The notes beneath the pieces were generated by a model, which was given only the letters and a program-made list of their open reading frames with translations, had not been told where the DNA came from and did not search any database. Below are positions 1 to 6,968 of a DNA stretch of 7,705 nt, in pieces. This DNA is from Anaerolineales bacterium (GTDB lineage: Bacteria; Chloroflexota; Anaerolineae; Anaerolineales; UBA4823). The stretch spans positions 1-7,705 of the forward strand of contig JAOAHK010000106.1 of the NCBI GenBank assembly GCA_026415275.1, in the 5' to 3' direction. Position 1 is the first letter of the stretch, and each line of letters begins with the position of its first letter. A program made the translations under genes and the position numbers.

Positions 1-1
1 G

Positions 2-682
2 AGCTTAGGGATGCGCGCCCTGACCCTATCGGCAAACACCCAAAGCGGTGAGGAAGAGAAGTTGGAAGGGGCTTCGCTCTATCTCACCTTGGGCGTTTCG
101 TTGGCGATTGCGATTGGTTTGTTTTTCCTTGCTCCTGCCTTACTGGGTCAGTTGAGTGAGCATTTCCTGCAGCTCAGTGCATGGCAGAGCAATCTAATCG
201 AAGGATTGATCCGCCTTGCTTTGTTAGTAGGATATATCGTTGCAGTTGGGAAAATCCCGGAGATTGCGCGCGTCTTTGCCTACCATGGAGCAGAGCACAA
301 AACGATCAACGCCTTTGAAGCTGGCGCTGAATTGACCCCTCAAGAAGTTGCTCGTTTTCCGCTCGAACACCCTCGCTGCGGCACATCTTTCTTGCTCACG
401 TTGGTTGTCCTCTCGGTGTTAATATTCTCTCTTCTTGGGCCGCTTGAGCTTCCTGTCCGCTTAGTCACGCGGCTCTTGATGATCCCCGTGCTGGCTGGCT
501 TGGCTTATGAATACATCCGTTGGACGGCAAATCATATCGATCAACTTTGGGTACGCTGGTTGGTTGCTCCCAATTTGGCATTGCAACGGCTGACCACACG
601 CGAACCGAGTCTAGATATGCTCGAAGTGGCAATTGCAGCTTTCTGCACGATGCGCGAAAAGGAACAAGAGGTGGTCTTATAA
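2..682 (+). CDS. DUF1385 (YqhQ-like) multi-pass membrane protein, 5' end cut by window edge
   Basis: The reading frame is open from the first bases of the window and stops with TAA at 680-682. Residues counted from the internal Met at 11 show the DUF1385 hallmarks: the block YHGAEHKTINAFEAG near residues 91-105, then HPRCGTSFLL near 120-129, and a C-terminal QRLTTREP followed by MLEVAIAA. Hydrophobic segments lie near residues 24-45, 62-80, 127-142 and 150-167, so the product is an integral membrane protein. The Met at 11 is not the true start: family members have roughly 80-100 further residues, and the codons just before it (reading S-L-G-M-R-A-L) continue the family's usual 'LG-MRAL' stretch. 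The biochemical role of the family (B. subtilis YqhQ) is not established. It converges on yjbQ with only 15 bp between stops, and I see no terminator hairpin there. Confidence 0.88.
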   Translation, partial: SLGMRALTLSANTQSGEEEKLEGASLYLTLGVSLAIAIGLFFLAPALLGQLSEHFLQLSAWQSNLIEGLIRLALLVGYIVAVGKIPEIARVFAYHGAEHKTINAFEAGAELTPQEVARFPLEHPRCGTSFLLTLVVLSVLIFSLLGPLELPVRLVTRLLMIPVLAGLAYEYIRWTANHIDQLWVRWLVAPNLALQRLTTREPSLDMLEVAIAAFCTMREKEQEVVL

Positions 683-697
683 CCCTAAATCAGCTAT

Positions 698-1117
698 TTA
701 CTCGCCGATGATTTGCACCACCAACTCGCGACGGCGGGCATGCACATCAAAATCGACAAAGATGATTTGCTGCCATGTGCCAAGGGTCAAGCGTTGGTTG
801 ACAAAAGGAATTGTCAAGGACGGCCCTAACAGAGCTGCTCGCACGTGGCTGTGACCATTGCCATCACCCCAGCGGCTATTGTGGGCATATGGTTGGCGTG
901 GATCGACAATCTGGTCAAAAAGACGGCGCAGGTCACTCAAACAACCACTTTCGAACTCAATCGTGGTCACGGCACTGGTTGAGGAGGGACAAAATACTGT
1001 GACAATCCCGTTCGACAGACCACTTTGCAAGACTAAATTTTGCACCGAGTCAGTTAGGTCGTGGATATCGGCATTGCCGCGTGTGCTTAGATTCAAAGCC
1101 ATAGTCTTCACCGCCAT
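698..1117 (-). CDS. yjbQ: YjbQ family protein (UPF0047, secondary thiamine-phosphate synthase type)
   Basis: This is a complete 139-residue protein, the usual length of the UPF0047/YjbQ family. The family blocks are all present: TTIEFESG at 51-58, HNSRWGDGNGHSHVRAALLG at about 79-98 with its conserved Asp and His residues, LTLGTWQQI at 110-118, and the RRRELVVQI C-terminus. E. coli YjbQ has been reported to have weak thiamine-phosphate synthase activity, but the physiological role of the family is uncertain; the small soluble fold probably binds metal or ligand through the His cluster. The ATG at 1115-1117 is preferred over the in-frame ATG at 1102 because GGAGG lies 7 nt upstream of it. A promoter-like extended -10 sits just before the gene, so it may be transcribed separately from the upstream membrane-protein gene 77 bp away. 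Confidence 0.95.
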   Translation of the reverse strand: MAVKTMALNLSTRGNADIHDLTDSVQNLVLQSGLSNGIVTVFCPSSTSAVTTIEFESGCLSDLRRLFDQIVDPRQPYAHNSRWGDGNGHSHVRAALLGPSLTIPFVNQRLTLGTWQQIIFVDFDVHARRRELVVQIIGE

Positions 1118-1124
1118 AGCACAG

Positions 1125-1150
1125 CCTCCATTTTTGTTTTGATTATAGCA
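1125..1150 (-). promoter_or_regulatory. Extended -10 promoter and Shine-Dalgarno of yjbQ
   Basis: On the minus strand, TGCTATAAT (1150-1142) is a perfect extended -10 element (TGn before TATAAT). The -35 region at 17-bp spacing is poor, as often tolerated with extended -10 promoters. Transcription would start around 1135, giving a short leader that contains GGAGG at 1129-1125, 7 nt before the ATG. This is a motif reading only. Confidence 0.6.
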
Positions 1151-1194
1151 TCTGTGATCGTTTCACTCCACGAGAGCAGCAAACGCCATGACTT

Positions 1195-2907
1195 TTATTT
1201 CGATTTGAATTCATAAACAAGTGAATTGAGCTTTTTCACTTCCCATTGCGGGTGAGAAAGAAAATGCTGGTCGATCAGATATTCCTGCCATGGTGCAGTA
1301 ACCACAAAAAAGAAATGGGAGCTGTCTACTATAGTTAGATTCTCTGCAAAAACATCGGAGTTGCGCTGTGGGTTGCCTCGAATGTCCATTAAGATCACAG
1401 AGTGACCTTGAATTTGTCGGCAGGGATAGACAAAACGCTCCCGAAGAGCCCTTTGCTCACACTGGTAGCCCAAACGGAAGAGAAAGATCAGCATCTGCTG
1501 CAAGGGGTCATCTTCGTCGACAACGAGGTAAATGGGTGTAGCTCGGCTGTGTTGAATTTGCTCGGAAAGTTGTTGTAGTGCCTGATTGAGTTGTATCTTT
1601 TGGGATCGCCACATTAGCGGGGCAAAGAAAATTCCCGAAAAGAGACGATCCCGATCAACAGTGGAAATTCTAGCACCAGCACCAAGCACAACGGAGAGTT
1701 CGTCTGCGTTGGTGAATGGGAGAGGGACTCGGAGAAGTTGATACAGCGTTGGGTGCGCAGAATAATAGTAGGGTTTAGAAACGAAACGTAATCTAAAGCC
1801 CAAACCATATTGTCCAGCAAAAATTAGGCTTAGCAAAACGAATCCCAAGATTCTGATTTTAGGAGATAATTGATTAAGTCTTCGCCAACCTTGTAAAGAA
1901 AGGAAAGCGAAAAATGGAGCCGCATACAATAAATACTTTGGTGTTGTAAGGTCACCGAGATAGATCAGATACAAAGGCATCACACCGGCAAGGAAAATCC
2001 CCAGCTCTCTCCATTTGCGGGAGAATACTAAGTGTCGAAAGCCCAGAACAATTAAGGTGAGGTTAAGAAGCGAGAAATAGGCAAGATGGCTTTTGATGTT
2101 CGAGTCACCCAACCAAGGGATGCCCAAACCGCGAGTCGTTGCCGCACGTAATTGAAAGTGGCGCTGTGAACTGGTAAGTATCTCAGACAAGGAAACATCG
2201 CTCCAGTTCAGTAAGGATAAGACCGTGACTCCCGTCACAGTAGCAAAGATTAAGGTGTCTAAGCATGTTTTGCGCCACGACTCGCGGTGGATTAAGAAGG
2301 GGAACACTGGAAACATTAAGAGGGCATCAAAGCGCATCCAAACACCAAGACCAAACAAACAGCCTGCCCCTATTAAGGCCGACTCTCTCTTTATCCTCAT
2401 ACTCAATAGGAAACTGCTGAAAAGTAAGGCGGCGGCGAGGACATTGCTGTTGACATAATAGGCGTTCGTCCATACTTCTTGAAAAGCAAACAACAACAGC
2501 CCAATGACAGCAAAATCTGTTCCCGATACACTTGCAATGCTGAGCGATGCTGTCAGAAGAAAAATTAAAGCGCTAATTGAGCTGAGAAGACAAAATGTAT
2601 CAAAAGGTTGAAGTTTCCAGATCTTTGAAAACCAAATGGTCATCCAATACGTTCCACTCTGGGCTTCGTAGCGGTAGGAAAAAGGATTTTGGGGTGATTC
2701 CCCTAAGGTCATTTGGGTTACGCCGTTTGCAATATGATTGCCATCACTTTCCATCGGTGCAAAGGGAAAAACCCCAATGGCAAAGTAGCAAATGCCAAGT
2801 ACGAAAAAAGTTCTGACGATCCAATATCTCTTATTGACATTATAGATTCTCCCCAAAGTGCTATCCCATGAACAAACCCACTTAAGGCGTTTAACGGTGC
2901 CGTTCAT
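1195..2907 (-). CDS. Putative GT-C-type membrane glycosyltransferase (GT39/ArnT-like), multi-pass
   Basis: The protein has 570 residues from ATG 2907. Residues about 30-365 are a polytopic membrane region with roughly nine or more hydrophobic segments (for example 33-50, 108-125, 132-143, 155-170, 178-188, 218-234, 277-291, 303-317, 326-340, 352-366). An acidic MESDGN stretch at 52-57 falls in the first loop after the first membrane segment, where GT-C enzymes carry catalytic or metal-binding Asp/Glu. TTPKYLLYAAPFF at 321-333 resembles the PRYLLP-type segment of GT39/ArnT-like proteins. The last ~190 residues look soluble. Lipid-linked sugar transfer at the outer face is therefore an inference; donor and acceptor are unknown. 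ATG 2907 has AGGG 8 nt upstream and lies 19 nt after the previous stop. An ATG at 2958 would lengthen the protein by 17 residues but lacks a ribosome site and would overlap the lipoprotein gene by 32 bp. GC content appears lower than in neighbouring genes. Confidence 0.72.
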   Translation of the reverse strand: MNGTVKRLKWVCSWDSTLGRIYNVNKRYWIVRTFFVLGICYFAIGVFPFAPMESDGNHIANGVTQMTLGESPQNPFSYRYEAQSGTYWMTIWFSKIWKLQPFDTFCLLSSISALIFLLTASLSIASVSGTDFAVIGLLLFAFQEVWTNAYYVNSNVLAAALLFSSFLLSMRIKRESALIGAGCLFGLGVWMRFDALLMFPVFPFLIHRESWRKTCLDTLIFATVTGVTVLSLLNWSDVSLSEILTSSQRHFQLRAATTRGLGIPWLGDSNIKSHLAYFSLLNLTLIVLGFRHLVFSRKWRELGIFLAGVMPLYLIYLGDLTTPKYLLYAAPFFAFLSLQGWRRLNQLSPKIRILGFVLLSLIFAGQYGLGFRLRFVSKPYYYSAHPTLYQLLRVPLPFTNADELSVVLGAGARISTVDRDRLFSGIFFAPLMWRSQKIQLNQALQQLSEQIQHSRATPIYLVVDEDDPLQQMLIFLFRLGYQCEQRALRERFVYPCRQIQGHSVILMDIRGNPQRNSDVFAENLTIVDSSHFFFVVTAPWQEYLIDQHFLSHPQWEVKKLNSLVYEFKSK

Positions 2908-2926
2908 CCTATCAACCCTGCGGGTC

Positions 2927-3958
2927 TTATGGGCTGAGAAGCACTTCGACACTGGCAAGATAAAGAATGTTGCTTAGATTGCCCACCCCCTGCCAAACCA
3001 CAAGCAGGGCAGGCGTTGGTTCACGCACCATATAGGGAACTTCAGTGTTGAAGGAACCAAAACCTAATTCTTTAGCTGGTTGCACATTTGTGACGCGCTG
3101 ACCTAGCACTTTCCCCTGAGTGTCGAGAAGTTGGATCATTAGAAAGGTGTCTCCGCCACTGCGCACCAAGCCGCTGGTGATCACCTTTTTGCCTTGGAGA
3201 AGGGCGTTAGGTTGGGGTTGTTGGATCAAAATCGGCGCGCGCAAATCCACTGCTGGAATAACATCTGATTCGCCAATCGAGAGCAAGATGATCGGCACCG
3301 AGTTCACCGCTGTGACCCGTCCAAGGTCGTCGGTAACCGAAAGTGTCAGATAAGCGGCTTCGGCTACGCCGGGAATTTCAAATGGAATATCTTTATACAC
3401 ATGGGCGTATCCCGTACGGTCTAACCAGACAATGGGTTGGATGAGACGCACCAATACACGGCGGTCTTCGCCAAAAAGTTCAATTTGCACTTGCTTGCCT
3501 TTGCCGGGTTTAAGATACGCTTGTAAGGAAATAGGCGAAGCCACTTTAGAGTAGGGTCCTGGCCGATTGATCTGGATGATTGCGTTTGGAATGATTGCCT
3601 GCGAGGGTGGAGTGACAGCAAAGGGAATGAGTTGTTCGGGAAGAGGAGTGTTGGTTGCCGTGGGTTTTGGACTTGGTGAAGGGGAGCTTAAACGTAAATC
3701 AGGGGTCCCATTCTGCCGGATGATAATCTCGTGCGTTTTGCTTGGTAGCGTAAATCCTTGTTGCGTCCATTGTGCTTGGACGGTTTGGGCAATCAACGTG
3801 GGGATGAACTCGCTGGGATACGGGGTGGGAATACTTGAAGAAACAGGCATCTCGCACCCTGCGGTATTCGTGAGTAGGGCAAGAATCCAAAAAAAGCCCA
3901 AGAAGTGAAGGATGAATGTTCGGTTGGGCTTTAGCGCAAAAACGATAAAACGGCTCAT
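2927..3958 (-). CDS. Secreted/lipoprotein-like protein with Pro/Ser/Thr linker and two Ig-like (Gmad2-like) segments
   Basis: The protein has 343 residues from the ATG at 3958-3956. Residues 1-35 form a secretion signal: basic residues at 3, 10 and 13, a hydrophobic core FILHFLGFFWILALL, then TNTAGC with Cys35 as a possible lipidation site. The -3 residue is Thr rather than Leu, so the lipobox is imperfect. Residues 91-107 are a Ser/Pro/Thr-rich low-complexity linker. Two beta-rich segments follow, about 127-227 and 241-341. Each opens with a short 'I-x-x-P-x-P' style strand and ends in a valine- or leucine-rich strand; the second resembles the Gmad2/Ig-like fold (LLDTQGKVLGQ at 277-287, GSFNTEVPY at 301-309). 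I see no catalytic motif. A cell-surface or scaffold role is likely. The start overlaps the stop of the receiver gene (TGATG), so translation is probably coupled; a TTG at 3961 is a less likely start. Confidence 0.75.
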   Translation of the reverse strand: MSRFIVFALKPNRTFILHFLGFFWILALLTNTAGCEMPVSSSIPTPYPSEFIPTLIAQTVQAQWTQQGFTLPSKTHEIIIRQNGTPDLRLSSPSPSPKPTATNTPLPEQLIPFAVTPPSQAIIPNAIIQINRPGPYSKVASPISLQAYLKPGKGKQVQIELFGEDRRVLVRLIQPIVWLDRTGYAHVYKDIPFEIPGVAEAAYLTLSVTDDLGRVTAVNSVPIILLSIGESDVIPAVDLRAPILIQQPQPNALLQGKKVITSGLVRSGGDTFLMIQLLDTQGKVLGQRVTNVQPAKELGFGSFNTEVPYMVREPTPALLVVWQGVGNLSNILYLASVEVLLSP

Positions 3959-4320
3959 CAACGGCAGTACTTTTGAATTAAGTCCAATAAAGCTTGCAGA
4001 CGAATTGGTTTGTTGATATACCCTTGCGCGCCGGCAGCTTGGGCGCGTTCGAGTTCATCCAAAGCTGGGCTAGCAGAAAGGACTAGAATGGGAATAGGTG
4101 CGGTTATCGGATCGTTATGCAACTGCCTAACCAGAAGCAACCCTTCCATATCGGGCAAACGCAGGTCAGTGAAGATTAGATCGGGAGACTGTTGGCGGGC
4201 AAGCTCTAAGCCTTCTTTTGCCGTGTGGGCGTGAAGGGCGTGATGGCCAAAAACTTCAACGGCTTTGGAAAGGGTTTCTAAGGTCATGGGATCGTCATCA
4301 ATGAAGAGAATGCGTGCCAT
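3958..4320 (-). CDS. Stand-alone response regulator receiver (REC) domain protein
   Basis: This is a complete 120-residue CheY-like receiver with no output domain. The acidic pocket is D8-D9-D10 (FIDDD), the phosphoacceptor is D52 in LIFTDLRLPDMEG, the Thr/Ser switch position is S82 in VLSAS, the aromatic position is Y101, and the conserved K104-P105 follows. All residues needed for phosphorylation are present. GGGAGG lies 4 nt before the ATG, and a further AAGGAG lies upstream of that. No histidine kinase lies in the window, so its partner must be elsewhere. It begins 25 bp after the M32 peptidase stop, and its TGA overlaps the ATG of the lipoprotein-like gene, tying the two together. A single-domain receiver usually acts by protein-protein contact or in a phosphorelay; its target here is unknown. 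Confidence 0.95.
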   Translation of the reverse strand: MARILFIDDDPMTLETLSKAVEVFGHHALHAHTAKEGLELARQQSPDLIFTDLRLPDMEGLLLVRQLHNDPITAPIPILVLSASPALDELERAQAAGAQGYINKPIRLQALLDLIQKYCR

Positions 4321-4345
4321 ACTGCCTCCCGTCTCTCCTTACCCG

Positions 4346-5848
4346 TTAGATGCCGTAAATCTCTCCATATTTTTGGCGCAAGTAGCGAATGTAGGGTTGC
4401 GGTGTGATCGACTGACCGGTAATTCGCTGAACAAGCTCAGGTGCCTCGAATTTTGCGCCGTGACGGTGAATCTTCTCTCGCAGCCAGCCCAGTAAGTCAG
4501 CAAATTGGCCCTTACGGATTTGCTCCTCTAAATTGGGGATATCTTGGTGGATTGTTTCCCACAATTGTGCGGATATCAAATTGCCCAGCGCGTAGGTTGG
4601 GAAATAACCAATATACCCATGCGACCAATGGACGTCTTGCAACACCCCTTCGGCATTATTAGGGGGCGTCAATCCTAAATATTCTTGCATGTAGATGTTC
4701 CATGCCTCGGGTAAGTGACGTACCTCCAATTCGCCGCTCATCAATTGGATTTCGATTTCCAGGCGCAGCATCACGTGTAGGTTATAGGTGGCTTCATCCG
4801 CCTCAACCCGAATCAGTGAGGGTTGAACTTTGTTGATCCCCTTATAAAAAACATCTAGGGAAACATTGCCTAACTGTTCCGGGAAGTATTCTTGTAGGCG
4901 GGGATAGAAATACTCCCAAAATGGTTTGGAGCGGCCGACCAAGTTTTCCCAAAGACGAGATTGTGACTCGTGCATTGCAAGTGAGCTGCCGCCTGCCAAG
5001 GGTGTGCGAGCTAAAGCTGGGTCGGAGCCAAGGTCATAGAGAGCATGACCACATTCATGCATTGTGCTGAATAGTCCCGAGGCTATATAATCCTCTAGAA
5101 TGCGGGTCGTGATGCGCACATCGTTCAAGCCAAAAGCAGTGGTAAAAGGATGAGCGGCTTTATCCTGGCGGCCGCGATCCCAATCGTAGCCAAACTTGGT
5201 AATGACCTCCACGCCGAAATCCCATTGCCTCTGAGGATCGAAATGCTGGCGTAGCGGAGAATCGTCGACTTGTGGTCGGGAGGTGATCTCTTGGATTAGA
5301 GCAACCTGTTGCGGGCGCAGATCGTTGAAAATCTGCTGCACCTCTTTGGTCTTTAATCCCGGCTCAAATTCGTTAAGCAAAGGGTCATAAACATGGTCGT
5401 AAGGACTGAAGTAAGAGGCAAACTCGCTACGCAAATCCACCATACGCTCTAAATACGGGCGGAAATGCTCAAAATCATCCTGTTCGCGAGCTTGCTTCCA
5501 AGCTGCATACGATTCGACTGCCAGTTGGGAAAGCTCTTCATAGTAACGACTGGGCACTTTCACGCGCTTATCCACCTCGCGGCGAGTTACTTTGATCAAG
5601 CGAAACTCATCCGAGTCGGAATCCATTCCAGCAACTTCCGCTTCGGCTTCCTCTAAAGCGCGTAACAGCTCTTCCGATGTGATGCGCTGTTGCACTAAGC
5701 GAGCAATGGTTGCCATTTGCTCACCACGCTCTTTGACTCCAGCGGGCGGCATATTGGTCTCTTGATCCCAGCCGAGTAAATTGCCAATATAGCCTAAATC
5801 AACAATCTCAGCCAGATACGTTTTGAGAAGTTCGACTTTTGATGTCAT
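4346..5848 (-). CDS. M32 family metallocarboxypeptidase (carboxypeptidase Taq type)
   Basis: The protein has 500 residues from ATG 5848, matching the ~500-residue length of Taq and Pfu carboxypeptidases. All M32 signatures are present in order: HPF (233-235), DVRIT (243-247), the zinc motif HECGH (264-268) with E265 as general base, HESQSR with E294 as the third zinc ligand 26 residues after the second His, IRVEAD (346-351), and GVLQDVHW (401-408). The enzyme removes C-terminal amino acids from peptides in the cytoplasm, often with broad specificity (proline excepted). No signal peptide is seen. ATG 5848 is chosen because TAGGAG lies 4 nt upstream; the longer GTG start at 5878 has no ribosome site and adds ten residues not typical of the family. 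It lies 43 bp after serA and 25 bp before the receiver gene, consistent with one transcript. Metabolic coupling to serine synthesis is not obvious. Confidence 0.95.
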   Translation of the reverse strand: MTSKVELLKTYLAEIVDLGYIGNLLGWDQETNMPPAGVKERGEQMATIARLVQQRITSEELLRALEEAEAEVAGMDSDSDEFRLIKVTRREVDKRVKVPSRYYEELSQLAVESYAAWKQAREQDDFEHFRPYLERMVDLRSEFASYFSPYDHVYDPLLNEFEPGLKTKEVQQIFNDLRPQQVALIQEITSRPQVDDSPLRQHFDPQRQWDFGVEVITKFGYDWDRGRQDKAAHPFTTAFGLNDVRITTRILEDYIASGLFSTMHECGHALYDLGSDPALARTPLAGGSSLAMHESQSRLWENLVGRSKPFWEYFYPRLQEYFPEQLGNVSLDVFYKGINKVQPSLIRVEADEATYNLHVMLRLEIEIQLMSGELEVRHLPEAWNIYMQEYLGLTPPNNAEGVLQDVHWSHGYIGYFPTYALGNLISAQLWETIHQDIPNLEEQIRKGQFADLLGWLREKIHRHGAKFEAPELVQRITGQSITPQPYIRYLRQKYGEIYGI

Positions 5849-5852
5849 AACA

Positions 5853-5858
5853 CTCCTA
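5853..5858 (-). promoter_or_regulatory. Shine-Dalgarno deciding the M32 peptidase start
   Basis: TAGGAG on the minus strand lies 4 nt before ATG 5848. It supports the 500-residue product over the GTG start 30 nt upstream. Confidence 0.65.
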
Positions 5859-5891
5859 GAAGAATAGATTTGCGTCACTGTGCTGGTTGAT

Positions 5892-6833
5892 TTATACCAC
5901 TTTCCAGCGCAAGGGTTTGCCTTCTAAGGCAGCCAAAATTTCTTCGGCGATGTCAACGGCTGCTCTCGCTTGTGCCTCAACAGTTTGAGCGGCGATATGG
6001 GGTGTGGCAATCACATGGGGGTGAGCAACTAAAGCGGTCAACCCCGGCGGTTCAACAGCAAACACATCCAAAGCAGCTCCAGCAACTTGTCCAGATTCGA
6101 GCGCTTGGAGCAGAGCGGTCTCGTCTATCACACCGCCACGTGCGGTGCAAATGATGCGCACACCGCGCTTCATGGCTGAGAAGGCTTGACCATCTAGCAT
6201 GTTGCGCGTCTCTGGATTGAGAGGGACATGAACGCTAATGTAGTCAGAGCGGACAAAAAGATCGCTTAACGTCACCGGCTGGGCACCGCGCTTCTGAATT
6301 TGCTCATTGTCCAAATATGGATCGTATCCTAACACAGTCATGCCAAATGCCGCTGCCCGGTGGGCAACCTGAGTTCCGATATTGCCCACACCAATTAATC
6401 CAAACGTCTTGCCGTAAAGTTCACTTCCCATTAACTGCGACTTCAGCCATTGTCCGTTTTTCATACTTGCGTCTGCTTGAGTCAAATTGCGCGCTAACGC
6501 AACCATCATGGCGATGGTATGTTCAGCGACAGCAATTGTGGTGGATTGTGGAGCGTTTACCACGGTGATTTGGCGGGCAGAAGCTGATGCCAGATCGATA
6601 TTGTCCACTCCCACCCCTGCGCGACCGATAACTTTCAACTTGTCGGCTCGGGCTAGCACATCAGCGGTGACTTTGGTGCGACTGCGCACAATTAGGGCAT
6701 CGTAATTCCCAATAATTTGGATCAGTTCATCGGCAGAAATGCCCTTGCGGTCGTCCACCTTACAAGAGGATCGCAAAATTTTCTGCCCACTTTCCTCTAA
6801 GCCATCCGTTATAAGAACAAGCCAAGAATTCAT
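5892..6833 (-). CDS. serA: D-3-phosphoglycerate dehydrogenase, short form without ACT domain
   Basis: The protein has 313 residues from ATG 6833. It belongs to the NAD-dependent D-2-hydroxyacid dehydrogenases and most likely oxidises 3-phosphoglycerate, the first step of serine synthesis, in the cytoplasm. Visible features are the substrate-loop RSRTKVT at 50-56, GRAGVGVDNID at 70-80, the Rossmann motif GLIGVGNIG (GxGxxG at 148-153), D171 in YDPY for the NAD ribose, catalytic R232 in TARGGVIDE, E261 in DVFAVEPP, and catalytic H279 in TPHIA. The protein ends just after the catalytic core, so the C-terminal ACT or ASB regulatory domains of long PGDHs are absent; serine feedback through ACT is therefore not expected. 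ATG 6833 fits the family N-terminus and has GGAGG 10 nt upstream. A TTG at 6974 would add 47 unrelated residues across the promoter region and is rejected. Another 2-hydroxyacid specificity cannot be fully excluded. Confidence 0.88.
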   Translation of the reverse strand: MNSWLVLITDGLEESGQKILRSSCKVDDRKGISADELIQIIGNYDALIVRSRTKVTADVLARADKLKVIGRAGVGVDNIDLASASARQITVVNAPQSTTIAVAEHTIAMMVALARNLTQADASMKNGQWLKSQLMGSELYGKTFGLIGVGNIGTQVAHRAAAFGMTVLGYDPYLDNEQIQKRGAQPVTLSDLFVRSDYISVHVPLNPETRNMLDGQAFSAMKRGVRIICTARGGVIDETALLQALESGQVAGAALDVFAVEPPGLTALVAHPHVIATPHIAAQTVEAQARAAVDIAEEILAALEGKPLRWKVV

Positions 6834-6843
6834 GAGATTGTAT

Positions 6844-6879
6844 CCTCCGCAATGAAAAAATACACATCTTCCAATTATA
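6844..6879 (-). promoter_or_regulatory. Candidate serA operon promoter (-10 TATAAT) and Shine-Dalgarno
   Basis: On the minus strand, TATAAT occupies 6879-6874 and GGAGG 6848-6844, about 10 nt before the serA ATG. Transcription would start near 6867. No good -35 hexamer is found at 16-18 bp spacing (the best reading is ACTAGG), so the promoter is either weak or helped by an activator bound upstream, where a palindrome sits at 6915-6925. Confidence 0.45.
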
Positions 6880-6914
6880 TGACGAAAACGCTCTCTCCTA
6901 GTAAAGAACTTTGA

Positions 6915-6925
6915 TTGTCGGACAA
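6915..6925. promoter_or_regulatory. Palindrome TTGTC-G-GACAA, possible protein-binding site upstream of serA
   Basis: A perfect inverted repeat of 5-bp arms around one base lies about 36 bp upstream of the serA -10, roughly at -50 from the expected start. The arm sequence recurs in the palindrome at 6987-7001. The binding protein is unknown. Confidence 0.35.
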
Positions 6926-6941
6926 GATGATAAACAAGGTC

Positions 6942-6968
6942 GATCCTCCAACCGTTATTGGAGGCATC
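6942..6968. repeat. Stem-loop in the serA/tetR intergenic region
   Basis: CCTCCAA (6945-6951) and TTGGAGG (6958-6964) form a perfect 7-bp stem with a 6-nt loop. The outer GAT (6942-6944) and ATC (6966-6968) extend it by 3 bp around a single bulged C. There is no T-tract on either side, so it is not a standard intrinsic terminator. It lies upstream of both predicted transcription starts, so it may act as DNA or in a longer leader. Confidence 0.5.

Noticed and set aside
2..682. Truncated DUF1385 as a pseudogene
   Set aside because: The frame is open through the window edge, so the missing N-terminus is explained by the window boundary rather than a mutation.
683..697. Bidirectional terminator between the convergent DUF1385 and yjbQ genes
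   Set aside because: The 15-bp gap and its flanks show no GC-rich hairpin with a T-tract.
858..1142. Plus-strand open frame of 94 codons
   Set aside because: It is antisense to yjbQ, whose family blocks are complete; the encoded peptide shows no domain and no ribosome site was noted.
2908..2958. Longer glycosyltransferase-like protein from ATG 2958
   Set aside because: It would overlap the upstream gene by 32 bp without a ribosome site; ATG 2907 has AGGG at good spacing.
3567..3908. Plus-strand open frame of 113 codons
   Set aside because: It is a shadow of the Pro/Ser/Thr-rich part of the lipoprotein-like gene on the opposite strand; its Gly/Val-rich sequence is the antisense of the linker.
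5849..5878. Longer M32 peptidase from a GTG start
   Set aside because: No ribosome site precedes it, and TAGGAG lies just before ATG 5848.
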